The notes below the pieces were generated by a model. That model was not told the DNA's origin and ran no database searches. It saw nothing but the letters and a program-made list of their open reading frames with translations. Below, piece after piece: positions 14,159 through 27,051 of a stretch of DNA of 64,000 nucleotides. Location of the stretch: positions 10,476,223-10,540,222 of the forward strand of contig NC_134282.1 in the NCBI RefSeq assembly GCF_949628215.1. The letters are read 5' to 3'. This DNA comes from Phalacrocorax aristotelis. Taxonomy: Eukaryota; Chordata; Aves; Suliformes; Phalacrocoracidae. The position numbers and the translations under genes are program-made. Within the stretch, counting starts at the first letter, position 1, and each line of letters opens with the position of its first letter.

Positions 14159-16903
14159 TTCTTCGGACAGTGGCGCTCAACCACCATGATGAACTTTAGA
14201 GGTGTTCACAGGCTACTTCTAATTGAAAGTAACGTAACGGTGGAGAGAAAACATACCGCATGGATCTGATGTCCACTGGGGGGAAAAAAAAAAGTAAAAA
14301 ATCAAGAGATAACATGAATTCAAGTGCTAAAAATCACCAAAGTAGGACATGCGTACAGCAGTTTTGTAATTGAATTCAAGAGGAAAGAGATGAAAGAACA
14401 CCCAGATGTACTACACAATCATTAGCAAGGCAATGCCAGTAGCACCAGCCCTCAGTTTCATCTGCTTTCAGACAAACTACACACTCCCTCCCAACACTTT
14501 CAGAAACGATGAAAATTGCCTTTCGGTAACTTTACTGAGAGAACTAAAGCAGCATACATCACCTGGAATAAGACAGGAAAGTCTGATATCAGCAGCTCCA
14601 TTTCAACTAGCTGCAACTCCTGATGTTTGGATTTCCAGTATCAGAAAAGAAAGAACTAGACTGCTACCAGAGTTGCTCCCTCCTTTCCATAGTAAAGATC
14701 AGAACAGTAGCCCATACTTTCTTCACCTTGCTCTCAAAAGAGGATTTTGGGAAATATTCTTCTTCACTGACTAGAAGTCTCTAAGGAGAAGGGAATGAGA
14801 GATAACTGTCTCAAGAGTACAGGGTAAGAAAGTCTGGCAGAGGCATTCCACTGATCACTTGCTTGCTCTGTTGAGATGCTGGCATCAGCTTTCCCCTGAT
14901 CTGGGAGCTTGGCTCTCAAAAATGACACTGATAACATTTTTCAGTCCCTATGAACACTGGAGAACAGAAGAAAGCCACTTTTAAGAAAACTGCTAATGAG
15001 AATGCTGCACGGACAGAGCAGGTTAGATCAACATTAATAATGGTCAGGCCAGATAGATGTAGCGAATAATATGAGTATTTAGTGAGCAAGAGTTGGAAGC
15101 TTCTCAAATGTTCCAGCCCACCCTGAACAAAGAGTAGTCATTGGTATTACCACATGCCCTCGCCTGAGGACGATCACCATTCTCCTCAGTTATACAGGAG
15201 GAATCTCAATTTCTTCTCTTGTCCCAGCACTGAACAGTTGTAGAAAACACTTTTATACTTACTCACCACTGCATTTTAAATCATAGTCAAAGCCTTTAAC
15301 AGTCTTGTACCAAATTAGAACAGATGCACTATACCATTTAATATCTTCACTGAACAGACCTGAGGTGATACTGATTTGAGACAAAAGGTGATCAGGCTTC
15401 ACTTCTACACTCTATTACCTGACAGAATAACAGCAAGTTTTCTCCCACCCCCCCGCCAAAGGATTTGACTATTGACTATGAAAATCTGGTTTAAAAACCA
15501 AGAAGCATTTTGACAAGATATTAAATTCAAACTCACTTAACAGATCACAATAATTTAGTACCAACAAGTCTTCTGCAAATACAGTTTCTAGCTGTAAAAT
15601 CAGGATAGTCTCTTCTTCTATATAATCCCGAGAACAGCTAGTACAAAACATACTTTAGCACAGGCATTTCATACATATTTGCTTTACAGAAGCTAACCAG
15701 CCTAGATGTGCTAGGTGGAGCTCACCTAGTTATTCACTTAAGCCTACTAAGTTTTGCTACTAGTAATTCAAAGCCTTCTCTGATTAATACCACTTTGTAG
15801 TCTCTGCCTTTCATGCCTCTGGTAGACACTAAATCTGTAGAGCATAAGGACATGAAAAGTGAGACATTTCCCTTGATTTTATTACATTCTTTGAAAGCAC
15901 AAGTCCAAGTTTCTCTAACGAAAGAGTTAAAGTTTACATATACTAGCAAACATTAATGAGGCCAGTAGGACATCATGCTTCCTGTTCAGAGCCTCGGATC
16001 AGTAAAACAGTGGCACTTTGCCTTAAGACATAACTGAATTACAGCAGTCAGTAACTGTGTTAGGTAATAATCATTCAGTATTTCTGAAGGAGCTTTGCTG
16101 AAGAGTTCAGTAAATTCTGATATGACTGATACTAATAATGGAAAGAGCAATGCAAGTGCTCATCTTCTAAATTTCTTCTGATTTCAACAGCTGCAACTCA
16201 AAACTCTAGGGTCCAACTCTCTTGAGTCCCAGAAACTGGTCTCCAAACCTCAGGAGTCCTGTATAGTAGACAATTCTGTAATCAGAACAGTTTTAAGGTC
16301 GTTCAGGACTCACTGATTATCTTTTCCATCCTCTGCATCCCATCCTCCCACTTTCCAAAGCCAGACTTGGTGCACTCTTAGTTCACTCCTGACTAGTACT
16401 TCTGTTCCAGCCAGGTAACCAAAACTCTCATGCTCTTCCTCCCTGCTAATAGCATCGTCACCAATACGCTTATTAAACCACTGCGTGCTAATAAAGCAAG
16501 GCTGTATTGTGAAGGCTGTCATGGTTATCACTAAGACTGAATTTTAATTACAGACTGTGTAAGGACTAATCTGAGTGATTCTGTTCTCAAATGGAAACAC
16601 AAAACAAGTATAAGATTTCTCATACTATTGGCTTGTCTTCTCACTGGGCAAAGTTAACCTTCAGTTCTTGTAGGGAAGATACGAGACAGTGTAGTTCACA
16701 TGCCACACAGCTTAGCTTAAAAAAAAAAATCCAACAGTAGATCACATTTCCAAAGAGAAACAACTAGATTAAAAGTTTATAAACTTAATGGCAATACAGA
16801 AAGTCTTTGCTTGACCCATTCAGGGATTCTTGCCGCTATTAAGAAAAGCCAGACAGGCCCATCAACATTATCCATGTTTGGATGCACTGAGACAAGCTTT
16901 AAC

Positions 16904-16985
16904 AAAAAAAAAAACCCAACAAACAAAAACAAACAAAACCACCCCACAAATAAACAAAAAATCCAACCAAACAAAAAGAAGGACT
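16904..16985. repeat. A/C-rich low-complexity tract
   Basis: Runs of A interrupted by AAC, ACAAAC and ACCCC (about 80 bp). The complementary strand reads T-rich with TTTG/GTTTG units. Probably slipped simple sequence or an old poly-A/T tail; no element body is recognised next to it. Confidence 0.75.
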
Positions 16986-17703
16986 TCTTGAAAATAATTT
17001 ATGTGGTCTAAAAAAGCATCTTGAACTTTACCTCACAAAGGACCGGAGGCCTTCAGCATCTATTGTAATTTGCCAGTGGACATCACTATGCCTTCTTATT
17101 TTGCAAGTTATCCATTCAAGAGACCAAGCTTGGAATGCATTTAAAAAAGCATAATAAGCTGGATGAAAGGAAGTAGTAAAAAACACCACAAATTCCATAA
17201 TTCTGAATTTAAAAAAATCCATATTTGCTAGTATTGCATTATACGTACAAAAATCTGGAAGAGATGTCAAAACTCTTAAAAATACTGACTTTTACACAAC
17301 TTGGCTGGTAAAGAAAAAAATGGCATCAGTGCATCCCCAGGAGGAAGAAGTCAGGCAGAGGAGCCAGGAGACCCGCATGGATGAGCAAAGAGTTTCTAGA
17401 GATGCTCAGATGGAAGAGGGAGGTTCACAGTATGTGGAAAAAGGGACTGGCCACTTGGGAGGAATATAGGAATGCTGTCAGGGTATCCAGAGATGCAACA
17501 AGGAAGGCCAAGGCCCACTTGGAATTAAATCTGGCAAGGCATGTCAAAGATAACAAGAAGGGCTTCTTTAAATACACCAGCAGTAAAAGGAAGACTGGGG
17601 ATACAGTGGGCCCACTGCTGAACAAGGAACAGGCCCTGACGATGCAGGATGCAGAGAAGGCAGAGTTACTGAATGCCTTCTTCACCTCGGTCTTGACTGC
17701 TAA

Positions 17704-17731
17704 GGCTGGCCCTCAGGCTGGCCCTCAGGCA
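17704..17731 (+). repeat. 14-bp tandem duplication inside the CR1
   Basis: The unit GGCTGGCCCTCAGG-type occurs twice in tandem (GGCTGGCCCTCA, GGCTGGCCCTCA, GGC). It adds repeated residues AGPQ AGPQ to the conceptual ORF2 in the linker before the RT. Confidence 0.7.
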
Positions 17732-17925
17732 TCTCAGCCCCCAGAGAAGAGAGGAAAAGTCTGGAGAAAGGAAGACTTACCATCGGTTGAGAGGATTGGG
17801 TCAGAGATCACCCATGCAAATTGGATCCTCGCAAACCCATGGGGCTTGATGGGATGCACCTACAAGTGCTGAGGGAGCTGGTGGATGTTCTTGCTGAGCC
17901 ACTCTCCATCATCTTTGAAAGGTAA

Positions 17926-18723
17926 TGGAGGACAGGAGAGGTGCCCGAGGACTGGAGGAAAGCAAATGTCACTCCAATCTTCAAAAAGGGCAAGAAGGAG
18001 GACCTGGGAAACTATAGGCCAGTCAGCCTCACCTCCATCCTGAGAAAGGTGATGGAGCAGTTCATTCTGGAGGTCATCTCCAGGCATGTAGAGGACAAGA
18101 AGGCTATCAGAAACAGTCAACATGGATTCACCAAGGGAAAATCATGCTTGACCAACCTGATAGCCTTCTATGATGGCGTGACTGGCTGGGTCGATGAAGG
18201 GAGAGCAGTGGATGTTTTCTATCTTGACTTCAGTAAGGCATTCGACACTGTCTCCCATAGCCTCCTCACAGGCAAGCTAAGGAAGTGTGGGTTGGATGAG
18301 TGGACAGTGAGGTGGATTGAGAACTGGCCCAACAACAGAACTCAGAGGGTCATGATCAGTGGGGCAGAGTCTGGATGGAGGCCTGTCGCTAGTGGTGTTC
18401 CCCAGGGGTCTGTGCTGGGTCCAGTCCTGTTCAACATATTCATCAATGACCTGGATGATGGGATAGAGTGTAACCTCAGCAAGTTTGCTGATGATACCAA
18501 GCTGGGAGGAGTGGCTGATACACCAGAAGGCTGTGCTGCCATCCAGCGAGACCTTGACAGGCTGGAGAGCTGGGCCGAGAGGAACCTGATGAAATTCAAG
18601 AAAAGCAAACGCAAGGTCCTGCACCTGGGGAAGAACAACCCCATGCATCAATACAGGCTGGGGGCTGAACTACTGGAAGCAGCTCTGTTGAGAAGGACTT
18701 GGGAGTGCTGGTGGACAAGCTGA
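17926..18723 (+). pseudogene. CR1 reverse transcriptase core, broken
   Basis: The longest uninterrupted piece of the CR1 ORF2: about 265 codons after the internal TAA at 17923. It contains the RT fingers and palm: NYRPVSLTS (about 18010), GKSCLTNL (about 18140), [13 protein letters not shown] (about 18220), [11 protein letters not shown] (about 18390) and FADDTKLGG (about 18484). The Asp residues needed for polymerisation are present, but the protein lacks the endonuclease and its C-terminal part is in other frames. It begins with no ATG (GTG after the stop), so it is not a translatable gene. Confidence 0.9.
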
Positions 18724-19355
18724 CCATGAGCCAGCAATGTGCCCTTGTAGCCAAGAAGGCCAATGGTATCCTGGGCTGCATTAAAAGGAATGTGGCCAGC
18801 AGATCGAGTGAGGTTATTCTCCCCCTTTACTCTGCCCTAGTGAGACCACATCTGGAGTATTCTGTCCAGTTTTGGGCCCCCCAGTTTAAGAACGATGCGG
18901 AACTGCTTGAACAAGTCCAGCAGAGAGCTACCAATATGATCAGGGGGCAGAAGCATCTCCCTTATGAAGGAAGGCTGAAACACTTGGGTTTGTTTAGCTC
19001 AGAGAAGACTGAGGGGGGATTTCATCAATACCTATATGTATCTAAAGGGTGGGTATCAGGATGATGGGACTAGGCTCTTTTCAATAGTGCCCAATGACAG
19101 GAGAAGGGGCAATGGGCACAAGTTGGAACACAGGAAGTTCCACCTCAATATGAGAAAAAATTTCTTTCCTGCACGGGTGCCAGAGCAGTGGCACAGGCTG
19201 CCCAGAGAGGCTGTGGAGTCCCTTCCCTGGAAACATTCGAAACCCACCTGGGTGCAGTCCTGTGCCCCCTGCTCTGGGTGTCCCTGCTCAAGCAGGGGGG
19301 TTGGACAAGATGATCACCAGAGGTCACTTCCTACCCCTATCATTCTGCGACTCAT

Positions 19356-20287
19356 TAATACGTATGAACATATTATTGTAGAGGATTAGGCTCCTACTGC
19401 CTGATCTGCCCACAGAGTTAAATTTCCTCAAACCTACTGATGAAAGGGAAAGCTACTTATTATTGGTGAAAGTGGCCTTGCATAGTGGAACAGCTGGCTT
19501 GAGTATTCTCCTTCAAAGAAAACAGCCCAAAAATGACATTTTTCACCCCACTAAGTTGCAGCACAGCAGTTTCAAATATTTCACTTGTCTATAAATACAA
19601 GTGGTTCCTGTTTTTCTGACAACAGGATATTTCAATATCTGTGGGGGGAAAAAAGCAAGTGGAGAAAACAGATTCAAGCAGACTCAGCCAAATCCCACCT
19701 GTCCTTACTTAAGTGACATTGGCAAAGAAAGCATCTATTAGCAAACACTTTAAATTAAATACTTAGCTTTTAAAAAAGATATTAGAACCTAGACCATGTA
19801 ATGGTACGGTTTATTACATGGTATATCATAAATGTATTTGTCTGCCTTTCCACACCACTTACAACTTTACTACTCTTCAAGTTTCCTGCCAATCTGCACT
19901 CAGTGAAGTACAACCTAAAGCGGTGTCAGTATGAGCGCTTACCTTTTGACTTAAAGAAACAATATTTTTGAAAAGGCATTTGTAGGGTTGGTCAAGGTCC
20001 TTGCACCCACTGAACAGTGTTCTACATAGGAAACATTCCCAGGAGTTGTCATCTACACGCCTACAAAAACATCTGAAACAACCTGACAGAAAAGCAAGCA
20101 AGGTGGTTTTTTTAACCTTCATTTTTGATCACACAACCCTCCAATAAACCAACCAAGTTAAACGTGCTCTAGATGGATACAAAATCTTCAGGTACTTTAC
20201 TAAACCAGGATCTCATTTCCTATCCATTCTACACTTCTTCACTGCCACCTCACATACATACCACACTCATCCTCTCCCAGAAAAAAA
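19356..20287. other. Intronic DNA between two CR1 copies
   Basis: Unique-looking AT-rich sequence. The one structure noted is an inverted repeat of 10-bp arms, ACCATGTAAT at 19793-19802 and its complement at 19813-19822, with a 10-nt loop. No gene recognised. Confidence 0.6.
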
Positions 20288-20935
20288 CATGGGTCAGGAC
20301 TGTGCCCTTGCTGCAAAGAAGGTGCAGGGTGTCCTGGGCTGCATTAGGCAAAGTATTGCCAGCAGGTCGAGGGAAGGGATCCTTCCCCTCTCCCCAGCAC
20401 TGGTGAGGCCACACCTGGAAGACTCTATCCAGTGCTGGGCTCCCCAGTACAACAGACACATATGCTGGAGAGAGTCCAACAAAGGGCCACGAGGATGATG
20501 ATGGGACAAGAAAGCATCTCTCCTATGAGAAAAGGCTGAGAGAGCTGGGACCATTCAAGCCTGCAGATGAGAAGGCTCAGGGGGATCTCATCAATGGATA
20601 TAAACACCTGCAGGGAGGGTGCAAAAAGGATGGAGCCAGGCTCTTCCTACTGGTGCCCAGTGACAGGACCGGAGGCAATGGGCACAGACTGACACACACG
20701 CTGTAGGAGGTTCCCTCTGAACATCAGGAAACACTTTGTCGCTGTGAGGGTGACCGAGCACCGGCACAGGCTGCCCAGGGAGGTGGTGGAGTCTCCATCC
20801 TTGGAGTTGTTCAGAAGCCATCAGGACACGGTCCTGGGCACCCAGCTCTGGGTGGCCCTGCTTGAGCAGGGGGGTTGGACCAGACGACCCCCCAAGGTCC
20901 CTTCCAACCTCAGCCAGTCTGTGATTCTGTGACTG
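20288..20935 (+). mobile_element. CR1 LINE, short 3' fragment
   Basis: Second CR1 in the same orientation, starting in the C-terminal ORF2 region (TGTGCCCTTGCTGCAAAGAAGG) and running through the standard CR1 3' segments: CACTGGTGAGGCCACACCTGG, CTGGGCTCCCCAGTAC, CTCATCAATGGATATAAA, CACAGGCTGCCCAGGGAGG, GGGGGTTGGACCAGACGAC. It ends with CTGTGATTCTGTGACT, the classic CR1 octamer-type tail. It carries frameshifts and a stop. It differs enough from the copy at 17.3 kb (about 930 bp away) to be an independent insertion of a different subfamily. Confidence 0.95.
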
Positions 20936-23661
20936 GTTTCTGCTATTGACATTGACCCCTATTTCAGTTTGTTATCTTAAGGAGTACTAGACAAACATGC
21001 CAGTTGCCATTATGATAGACAGCTGACACCTCTCTATGGTACTAGTTAATATTTCTACCTTACTTCTGCACCGTTAAAAGCATTCAAGCAAGTTTCACGA
21101 TACAAATGCATTACTCCTAGTTTCAAAGGGAGAATAGATATATACAAAAAACCTCTTGGGATAATTTTGCATGACCAAAAAAAAATTTAGAGACAAGCAT
21201 CCAGCTGTCCTTCATGTGGCTGAGTAACTCACCTGCCCTGCATGAGTAAAAATAGATTATCCCATAATGCAAAGAATTTACTAGCACTCAGTACACATTT
21301 GTATTTATAAAGCATAAAGTTTAAAGATAGAGGAATTTTCAAGAATATGAATTAAGATACAACCTTACACTGCACTTCAAGTGACCTTTTTTGTCTGGAG
21401 AACCTTCTCAGAAGACAGTAGCTTTAGCGGTTACTATAAATACTTCTATCTTTACACTTTGTCAAATATAGGAATAAAAGCAGACACATGTGGCTGACAA
21501 TCTAAATTTATCTACCAGAACTAAAACAGTTGTACTTTAGCAGGAGTTCTCATGGAGGTTTCTTATGGAATCTTTGCCAACACACAGAAAGCGCAAACAA
21601 GGTTTGCATTTTCCATGAGCAACAGAAGCTGCTCATCACCAGCTTTAAAACTGAAAAATTAATATATAGCCTCAACATGCAACAGGCCGATACTCAAATA
21701 TCTAGTACAGTAACAGGGAACAACTTTTTATTATAGGGTCACCTGAAGTCATAAAAAGATTATCAGCACATCCTGTAAAAATGCACAGCAGGAGAGAATT
21801 TTCAGCCCTTCAGTAGTTTGATAGCAGTTTGCTAGTCCTGCCTGTACAAAACACCTAAATACTTGAATATTCAGCTTTTAACAAGTTTTTAAAAAAGCTT
21901 CCATGAAACATATGCTGTTATTTCTACCATACAAGACAGCATTCAGAAAGAAGCTATGGAACACTTGCACTCTTCTATAGAGGGACAGAAAAAAAATTAA
22001 CCCACAGCAGCTGAGCAGAATACTTAGGAGTATGAGGTACAGAGAACCATTTATGTCAGAGCTGGTACACTACAGTCTTTAAAACAAACTGAACTGTTTC
22101 ACTTTGTGGATTTCTTTCAAGTATTTTCCCCTTCTTCCTTTTAATAAATATCTTATCTGAAACACTTAAAGCTCATTAATTTTAAGAATGTATTGGCTCC
22201 TCCTTAACAAAGGTATTTGAATGTTTAAACTGGGAAATAGCACTGTCAAAAAAGCAACCACATTCATCTGTTTAGATGCCTCATAACATCAAAAAATGAA
22301 TGCATGGCAAGATAGATTTTCCATAATCTAGAAACTGGTGTGGTGCTGGAGTTACCTTATGTAATTTTTATTATAGAAAGTACAGCAAAGAGTGAACAAA
22401 ACTAACTCTAGTTTTGTTTGCATTAACCATCATTTGATACCACCAACTGTAACATTCACCTTGGAAGTCCTACCTCAACTGTTTTTCAAATGCTGTAGTT
22501 CTGGCCATCAAACCGAAGGCACTCATGACTGGGGCATGTCTGTCCATGTTCATCTGCTTCTACAAACACTCAAACAGAATCCTTCAGGAGGAGATCTCAA
22601 AACATTCAAGACTGCAGCAGAGCTCATACCTCTAGTAAGTTTATGAGCAAAGTGAAGAAAGGGACAGCATTCAATAATAATGCAATTCAAGTATTGCTTA
22701 CTGGTACATATTTAGAGACTACTTTTTTTTTTTTAAGGAATACAATAAAATATGCATTTAGGGCAATACATAAGGAAACCCTTATGAAAATTTCATTAAC
22801 GCCCATGCCCAGTTTTGTCGTTATATTATGAACACGGTCTCAAGAGCTCAGTTTTATCAATAGTTAGTACACTACACAAATACATGATTTAGCTGAGCAG
22901 AGAGATATATGCTATGAAGAGGTCTGCACAATCAGGTTTTCAACAGTTTAGCTGCTGTAGTTGACAGTTCACAATTGCAGCCATTCATGAACTTTCCTGG
23001 AATACAGCCTGCACAGTTCAAGCTGGTCAGCTATCTCTGGAAAATGATCTATACTCTGCTCCTTTTCCAACATGCCTAGTAATATTTTGCCCCAAAAGTC
23101 TGCCAAACATGTAGGAGGTTTGAACAAGCTTTCTCAGTCACATTCTTTTAACAGAGGCAACATATTTCTTTTCCCCCAAGAGCCAAAATAAAGTCAGTAA
23201 GCCAGCTGGAATATTATGCTTGTCAACTACAAATTTGCGTATACGTGTGCACAAAGGTGAGCAGAGAAACTGACAGACACTGATCCTGAAATCCCCTCAG
23301 GTGCTCTGACTGCCCTTCATCCAAAATAATTAGCACTGCTGCTAAAGTCCAGCAAATGAAGAGTCAAGGCAATTTTGAGATTCTACTTCTGTTTTTATAG
23401 TATTTGTCAGACTCCAAATTCAAAGTGGATTGCAATCTTCACATCTGCCTCAATAAGAGTACTATTTCCTCCATCCCTGAATACTGATGCAGTTTATTCC
23501 ACTTGTAGCCACACTTAGGAGAGGAAAAGTATGTTATGCTGTAGATCTTTCATAACTTCCACAGATCATATTTCTTTTTTTAAGAGCTTAGCAATTTAGA
23601 CACATGAACTGAAAAAAAAAAACCAGCTTCACTATCTAAAGGAAAGTTGTGACCTGCCAAA

Positions 23662-23744
23662 GGTTTGTTTGGGGTTTTGGGGGTTTTTGTTTGTTGGGTT
23701 TGGGTTTTTTTATTTGGTTGGGGTTGGGTTTTTTTATTTTTTTG
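23662..23744 (+). repeat. G/T-rich tract with G-quadruplex potential
   Basis: About 80 bp of T and G only, with G-runs of 4, 5, 3, 3, 4 and 3. The runs at 23671-23704 satisfy a G3+ four-run pattern with loops up to 12 nt; a second combination covers about 23695-23728. It is on the template strand for TSC22D2 transcription. Confidence 0.75.
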
Positions 23745-23950
23745 GACCACCTACCTGCCCTGTCTTGCCCCCAGGTAAGATTTCTTGACTAATTGATTCT
23801 TCATTATTCATCAGATCAAGAAACCACAGTTTTGCCTAGACCACTGTAAAAGTGTACTAGACCATTAGAACAGGAAATTAAAGGTTTTCAGGCAATGTCT
23901 TGCAAAAAAAGTCAGTTCTACATAGATACATAGTTCTGTATAATCTATTT

Positions 23951-23969
23951 TATATATATATATATATAT
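23951..23969. repeat. (TA)n microsatellite
   Basis: Uninterrupted alternating TA of 19 bases in intron 1. Confidence 0.9.
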
Positions 23970-26900
23970 CAGGCTATATAACCTTACAGCTCTACCACCT
24001 TACACGTAGTTTGATTTCCAACAGTAGACCATACAAAGAACTTTTTGCAGGAAGATGGGGACCAATCAGCTTTTTATATCAGACCTATCTTGTACTTACT
24101 GTATTTCTCACATTCTGTTTTCAAATAACTCCCATCCTAAACTATTTTACCTTTAAAACAGTTCCTCTTCATATTCAGAATGGAGAATGACTTACTAGAT
24201 AAATCCAGGATATGCAGAGCTGTACAGTATTCCTTGAGGAATCACTATTTTATAGTCGTCTTCTAAGAGAATGATCCACACAAGTTTCAAGTATGTACCA
24301 ACATTTAAATATAACTGAAGGTGTCAGAAGAAATGTAGGCATCTGCCAACACACTGATATCCCCCCTCCCCTTTCCTGGGTATGTTACACATTAATATTC
24401 AGATAAAAGGGGAAAATGCTTTCCACAAATTTCTAGCTCTTATGATCACAAAGTAAACTCTCTAAACAAAACCAAGCATTAACTTCCTGAATGTGCAGGC
24501 AGTCTGAAACAGTGACTCATAATGTGTGAACTCCCTTTGTGCCTTATTAGTTTTATCAGTGTCAACCCTCAGCCTATTAATGACACTTGAAGGTCTTCCT
24601 TAACTATTTCACCACTGATTTCAGTAGATAAAGCAGCTGGGCGTAAACCCACGGGACTAGGGGTGTAATTTAAATGCTGGAAAGAGGTAAAAAGCAGGAG
24701 CAAAAAGAGAGCAGCAGACAAGCAGGAGACAGTTTTATAATAAAGCCTTCTCAGTGAGTAAAGCAAATAAAACTAAAGTAGTAAAACAGCCTTAACAAGC
24801 TGCTAGGTTTTTATTTTCTCCTTTCTCTGCCTGAAACCAGCAGAAGTCAGGATACTGTCCGAGGGGAGCAAAGAATAAACTTAGATATACTAGCTCTGTA
24901 CCTCCTATTTTGTATGAAGTCTAGGCCTGTTTAAAGTAAGCTTTTCTTTCTTATCAGTATCACTACTAAAGAAAGCTATTCCAAGCTGGGAGAGACTCTC
25001 ACATACCATATAGCTCCTTGCTTAGCAGATCACTTCAGCAAATGACAAGGTTTTATCACCCAATGCAGAAGCAGGCAACTGAGAAGGCGGCATTTCTTTT
25101 CAGACAACCACAAGTTAGTTTCTCTACTTAACATCATAATGTGGCACATAAAAAAAAAAGTACTCTGCGTTTAGAGTCCATTCCTATTTCTTACTTGTAG
25201 CTCTTATAACCAAATTTCTGAAAAGTTTCTTTAGAAACAAGCAATGTGTGAAGCAATGCTGCAAGGTGGCTCAAGTTCAAAGACATAAATATGGAAATAA
25301 CTTTAAAAATCACTGCTTGGGTTAAGAGTAGCAAGAACCATCTCATGAGTGGGCAACACAAAGTTAGCAGCCTACAATATTGAGTAAGCAGGACAAGTTT
25401 TTCCTTATCATTATATAAAGTGATTAATTTGTCACAAATAATTATGTCTGTTACTAAGATTTATAGAAATATTAAGTATTAGAAGCTATGCAAAATACAT
25501 TCCTTTTTTTCTGACTCCTTAATCATCAGAATGATTAAACACAAGACCAATCATCTTCTGATAATATACCAAGCTATGAGAAAAACCCTACCAGCTTGAA
25601 ATCTAACCTTATTTGCACAAAGAAGAGTTTGTCAGCTGGGTCAGCAATCCTCTTAAGGTAGGCACAACTGCTAGAAAATTTTAACTGTTTAACTTTTTCG
25701 TTTAAGTCCTTTACCATCTTAATCAGAACTAGCACAACTCTCTATAACACAGCTTTTGCTTGCATAAAGGCATTAGCAGAGTTACCATCTCAAACACAGC
25801 ATTAGCCGAAGCTCCAGCGAGCACAAGGCCTGCATTACTGCTGATTTAACTCTCCAAACACTAACTCGTCTTTGAAGTACCTTCTCCATCCACTACAGCC
25901 TAACCCCCCATACACAGCAGCTTTACTAAAAGGCGCTCCAAGCAACACTGACTGTGTTGTCTTGAAGTCTGATATTCTCCAAAGGTGAGGGAAGGCTTAC
26001 AGGATAATCAGCCCATCAGACCTTCTCATAATGGTGTTACTCCTGTTTTAAAAAATACAAATACATATAACCCACACATACTTTTTTTCCTCCAAACTGC
26101 AGTAATCCCAACAGTAAACATTACTGACATTAATTCAGTGCTCAAACATTGCTCTCCCTGAAAGTCTTCTCTCAAATAAATCAAGAAAGAACAGTTTCAG
26201 CCATCATTCTACCCTTCAGAGCAGTCTGACACATCTATGGGAATTAAAGTCACATAAATGCTTCCTTTCTCAGATCCTTTGACTAGTCTGCTCATATTAC
26301 ACACCTTTGTTAGAACTAGTAGTTCCAAACTACTTTCCTATAAAGAAAATTAATTTTAAGGTTGTATTTTCCACTGTGTCTACACTTTTGCTCGAGTAAG
26401 TGGCGTCCTTTTTATTCCATGCAAAAGACCATTATCTGTAGAGCTTTCACTATTTTAGGGCATACAAATTCATATCCAGGTGCAAGTACTTTCCTTACTA
26501 GCTGATACTATAAAGTGCAAAATCAACAGCAGGATAAAAATCAAGCATCTGTGTCATAAGCCTTTAAGTTTTCCAAGATACCTCACCTGATGGCCCTAAT
26601 AACACTACACTTCTCTTTTTAACAACACTGCAATACAGTGGCATCGATAAGCCCATTTTAACCTGGCTGTCATTCCACTGTTTTATGCTGTACTCAGGGG
26701 AGTACAGACTTCCTCGCACACGGAGCATTTAGGTGCAGAAGGAAAATTTTCAGTCTTTGATTTGGAAGAATTCACATTATTTGTGAACTAAGCAGCTTTC
26801 AGGCTACCTTCTGCCCTGTTTTGAGAGAAAATTAATCACACTCACAGCCTGAGAACAAGTACAGTTCACTAGTTGCCTAAACACCTTGCTATGTTTTGTA

Positions 26901-27051
26901 CTCTTAAAAAAAAAGCGTCAGCCCAGGTAAATTTCAGTTTTCAATACAACTTTCTGAAAACATGAACTTACAAAAACCACTTGACAATAACTTGAAAGTT
27001 GAGGGTTTTTCTCCCCTGAAGAAAGACATTTTTATGGTGTTATAAAATAAT

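Larger units (their letters stand above)
12266..17309. other. Intronic DNA without recognised gene
   Basis: AT-rich intronic DNA. Contains the duplicated AP-1 unit near 14.1 kb and an A/C-rich simple tract at about 16904-16985. Open frames on either strand are short or low-complexity (for example one that reads the A/C tract), and none matches a family I know. Confidence 0.6.
17310..19355 (+). mobile_element. CR1 LINE, 5'-truncated, with decayed ORF2
   Basis: A roughly 2-kb avian CR1 retrotransposon, antisense to TSC22D2 within its intron. Conceptual ORF2 starts in the region between endonuclease and RT (WEEYRNAVR, KAKAHLELNLARHVK), then the [62 protein letters not shown] (catalytic Asp pair present), followed by the thumb/C-terminal part ([23 protein letters not shown]). 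The 3' end has the CR1 signature GGGGGTTGGACAAGATGATC and ends near CATTCTGCGACT, a worn form of the octamer tail. The endonuclease is missing. The frame switches at least three times (about 17815, 18690-18710 and 19010-19040), and a TAA interrupts the RT at 17923-17925. The 5' end is approximate. Confidence 0.95.
20936..26933. other. Intronic DNA without recognised gene
   Basis: AT-rich sequence between the second CR1 and exon 1. Contains a G/T-rich tract near 23.67-23.74 kb and a (TA)n run at 23951-23969. No exon of a known family was seen on either strand. Confidence 0.6.

Noticed and set aside
16777..17011. Opposed open frames over the A/C-rich tract
   Set aside because: They translate simple sequence (Lys/Asn/Pro on one strand, Phe/Leu/Val on the other).
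17926..18723. The CR1 reverse transcriptase as a possibly active gene
   Set aside because: It has no proper start, an upstream in-frame TAA, frameshifts on both sides and no endonuclease; it is a dead retrotransposon piece.
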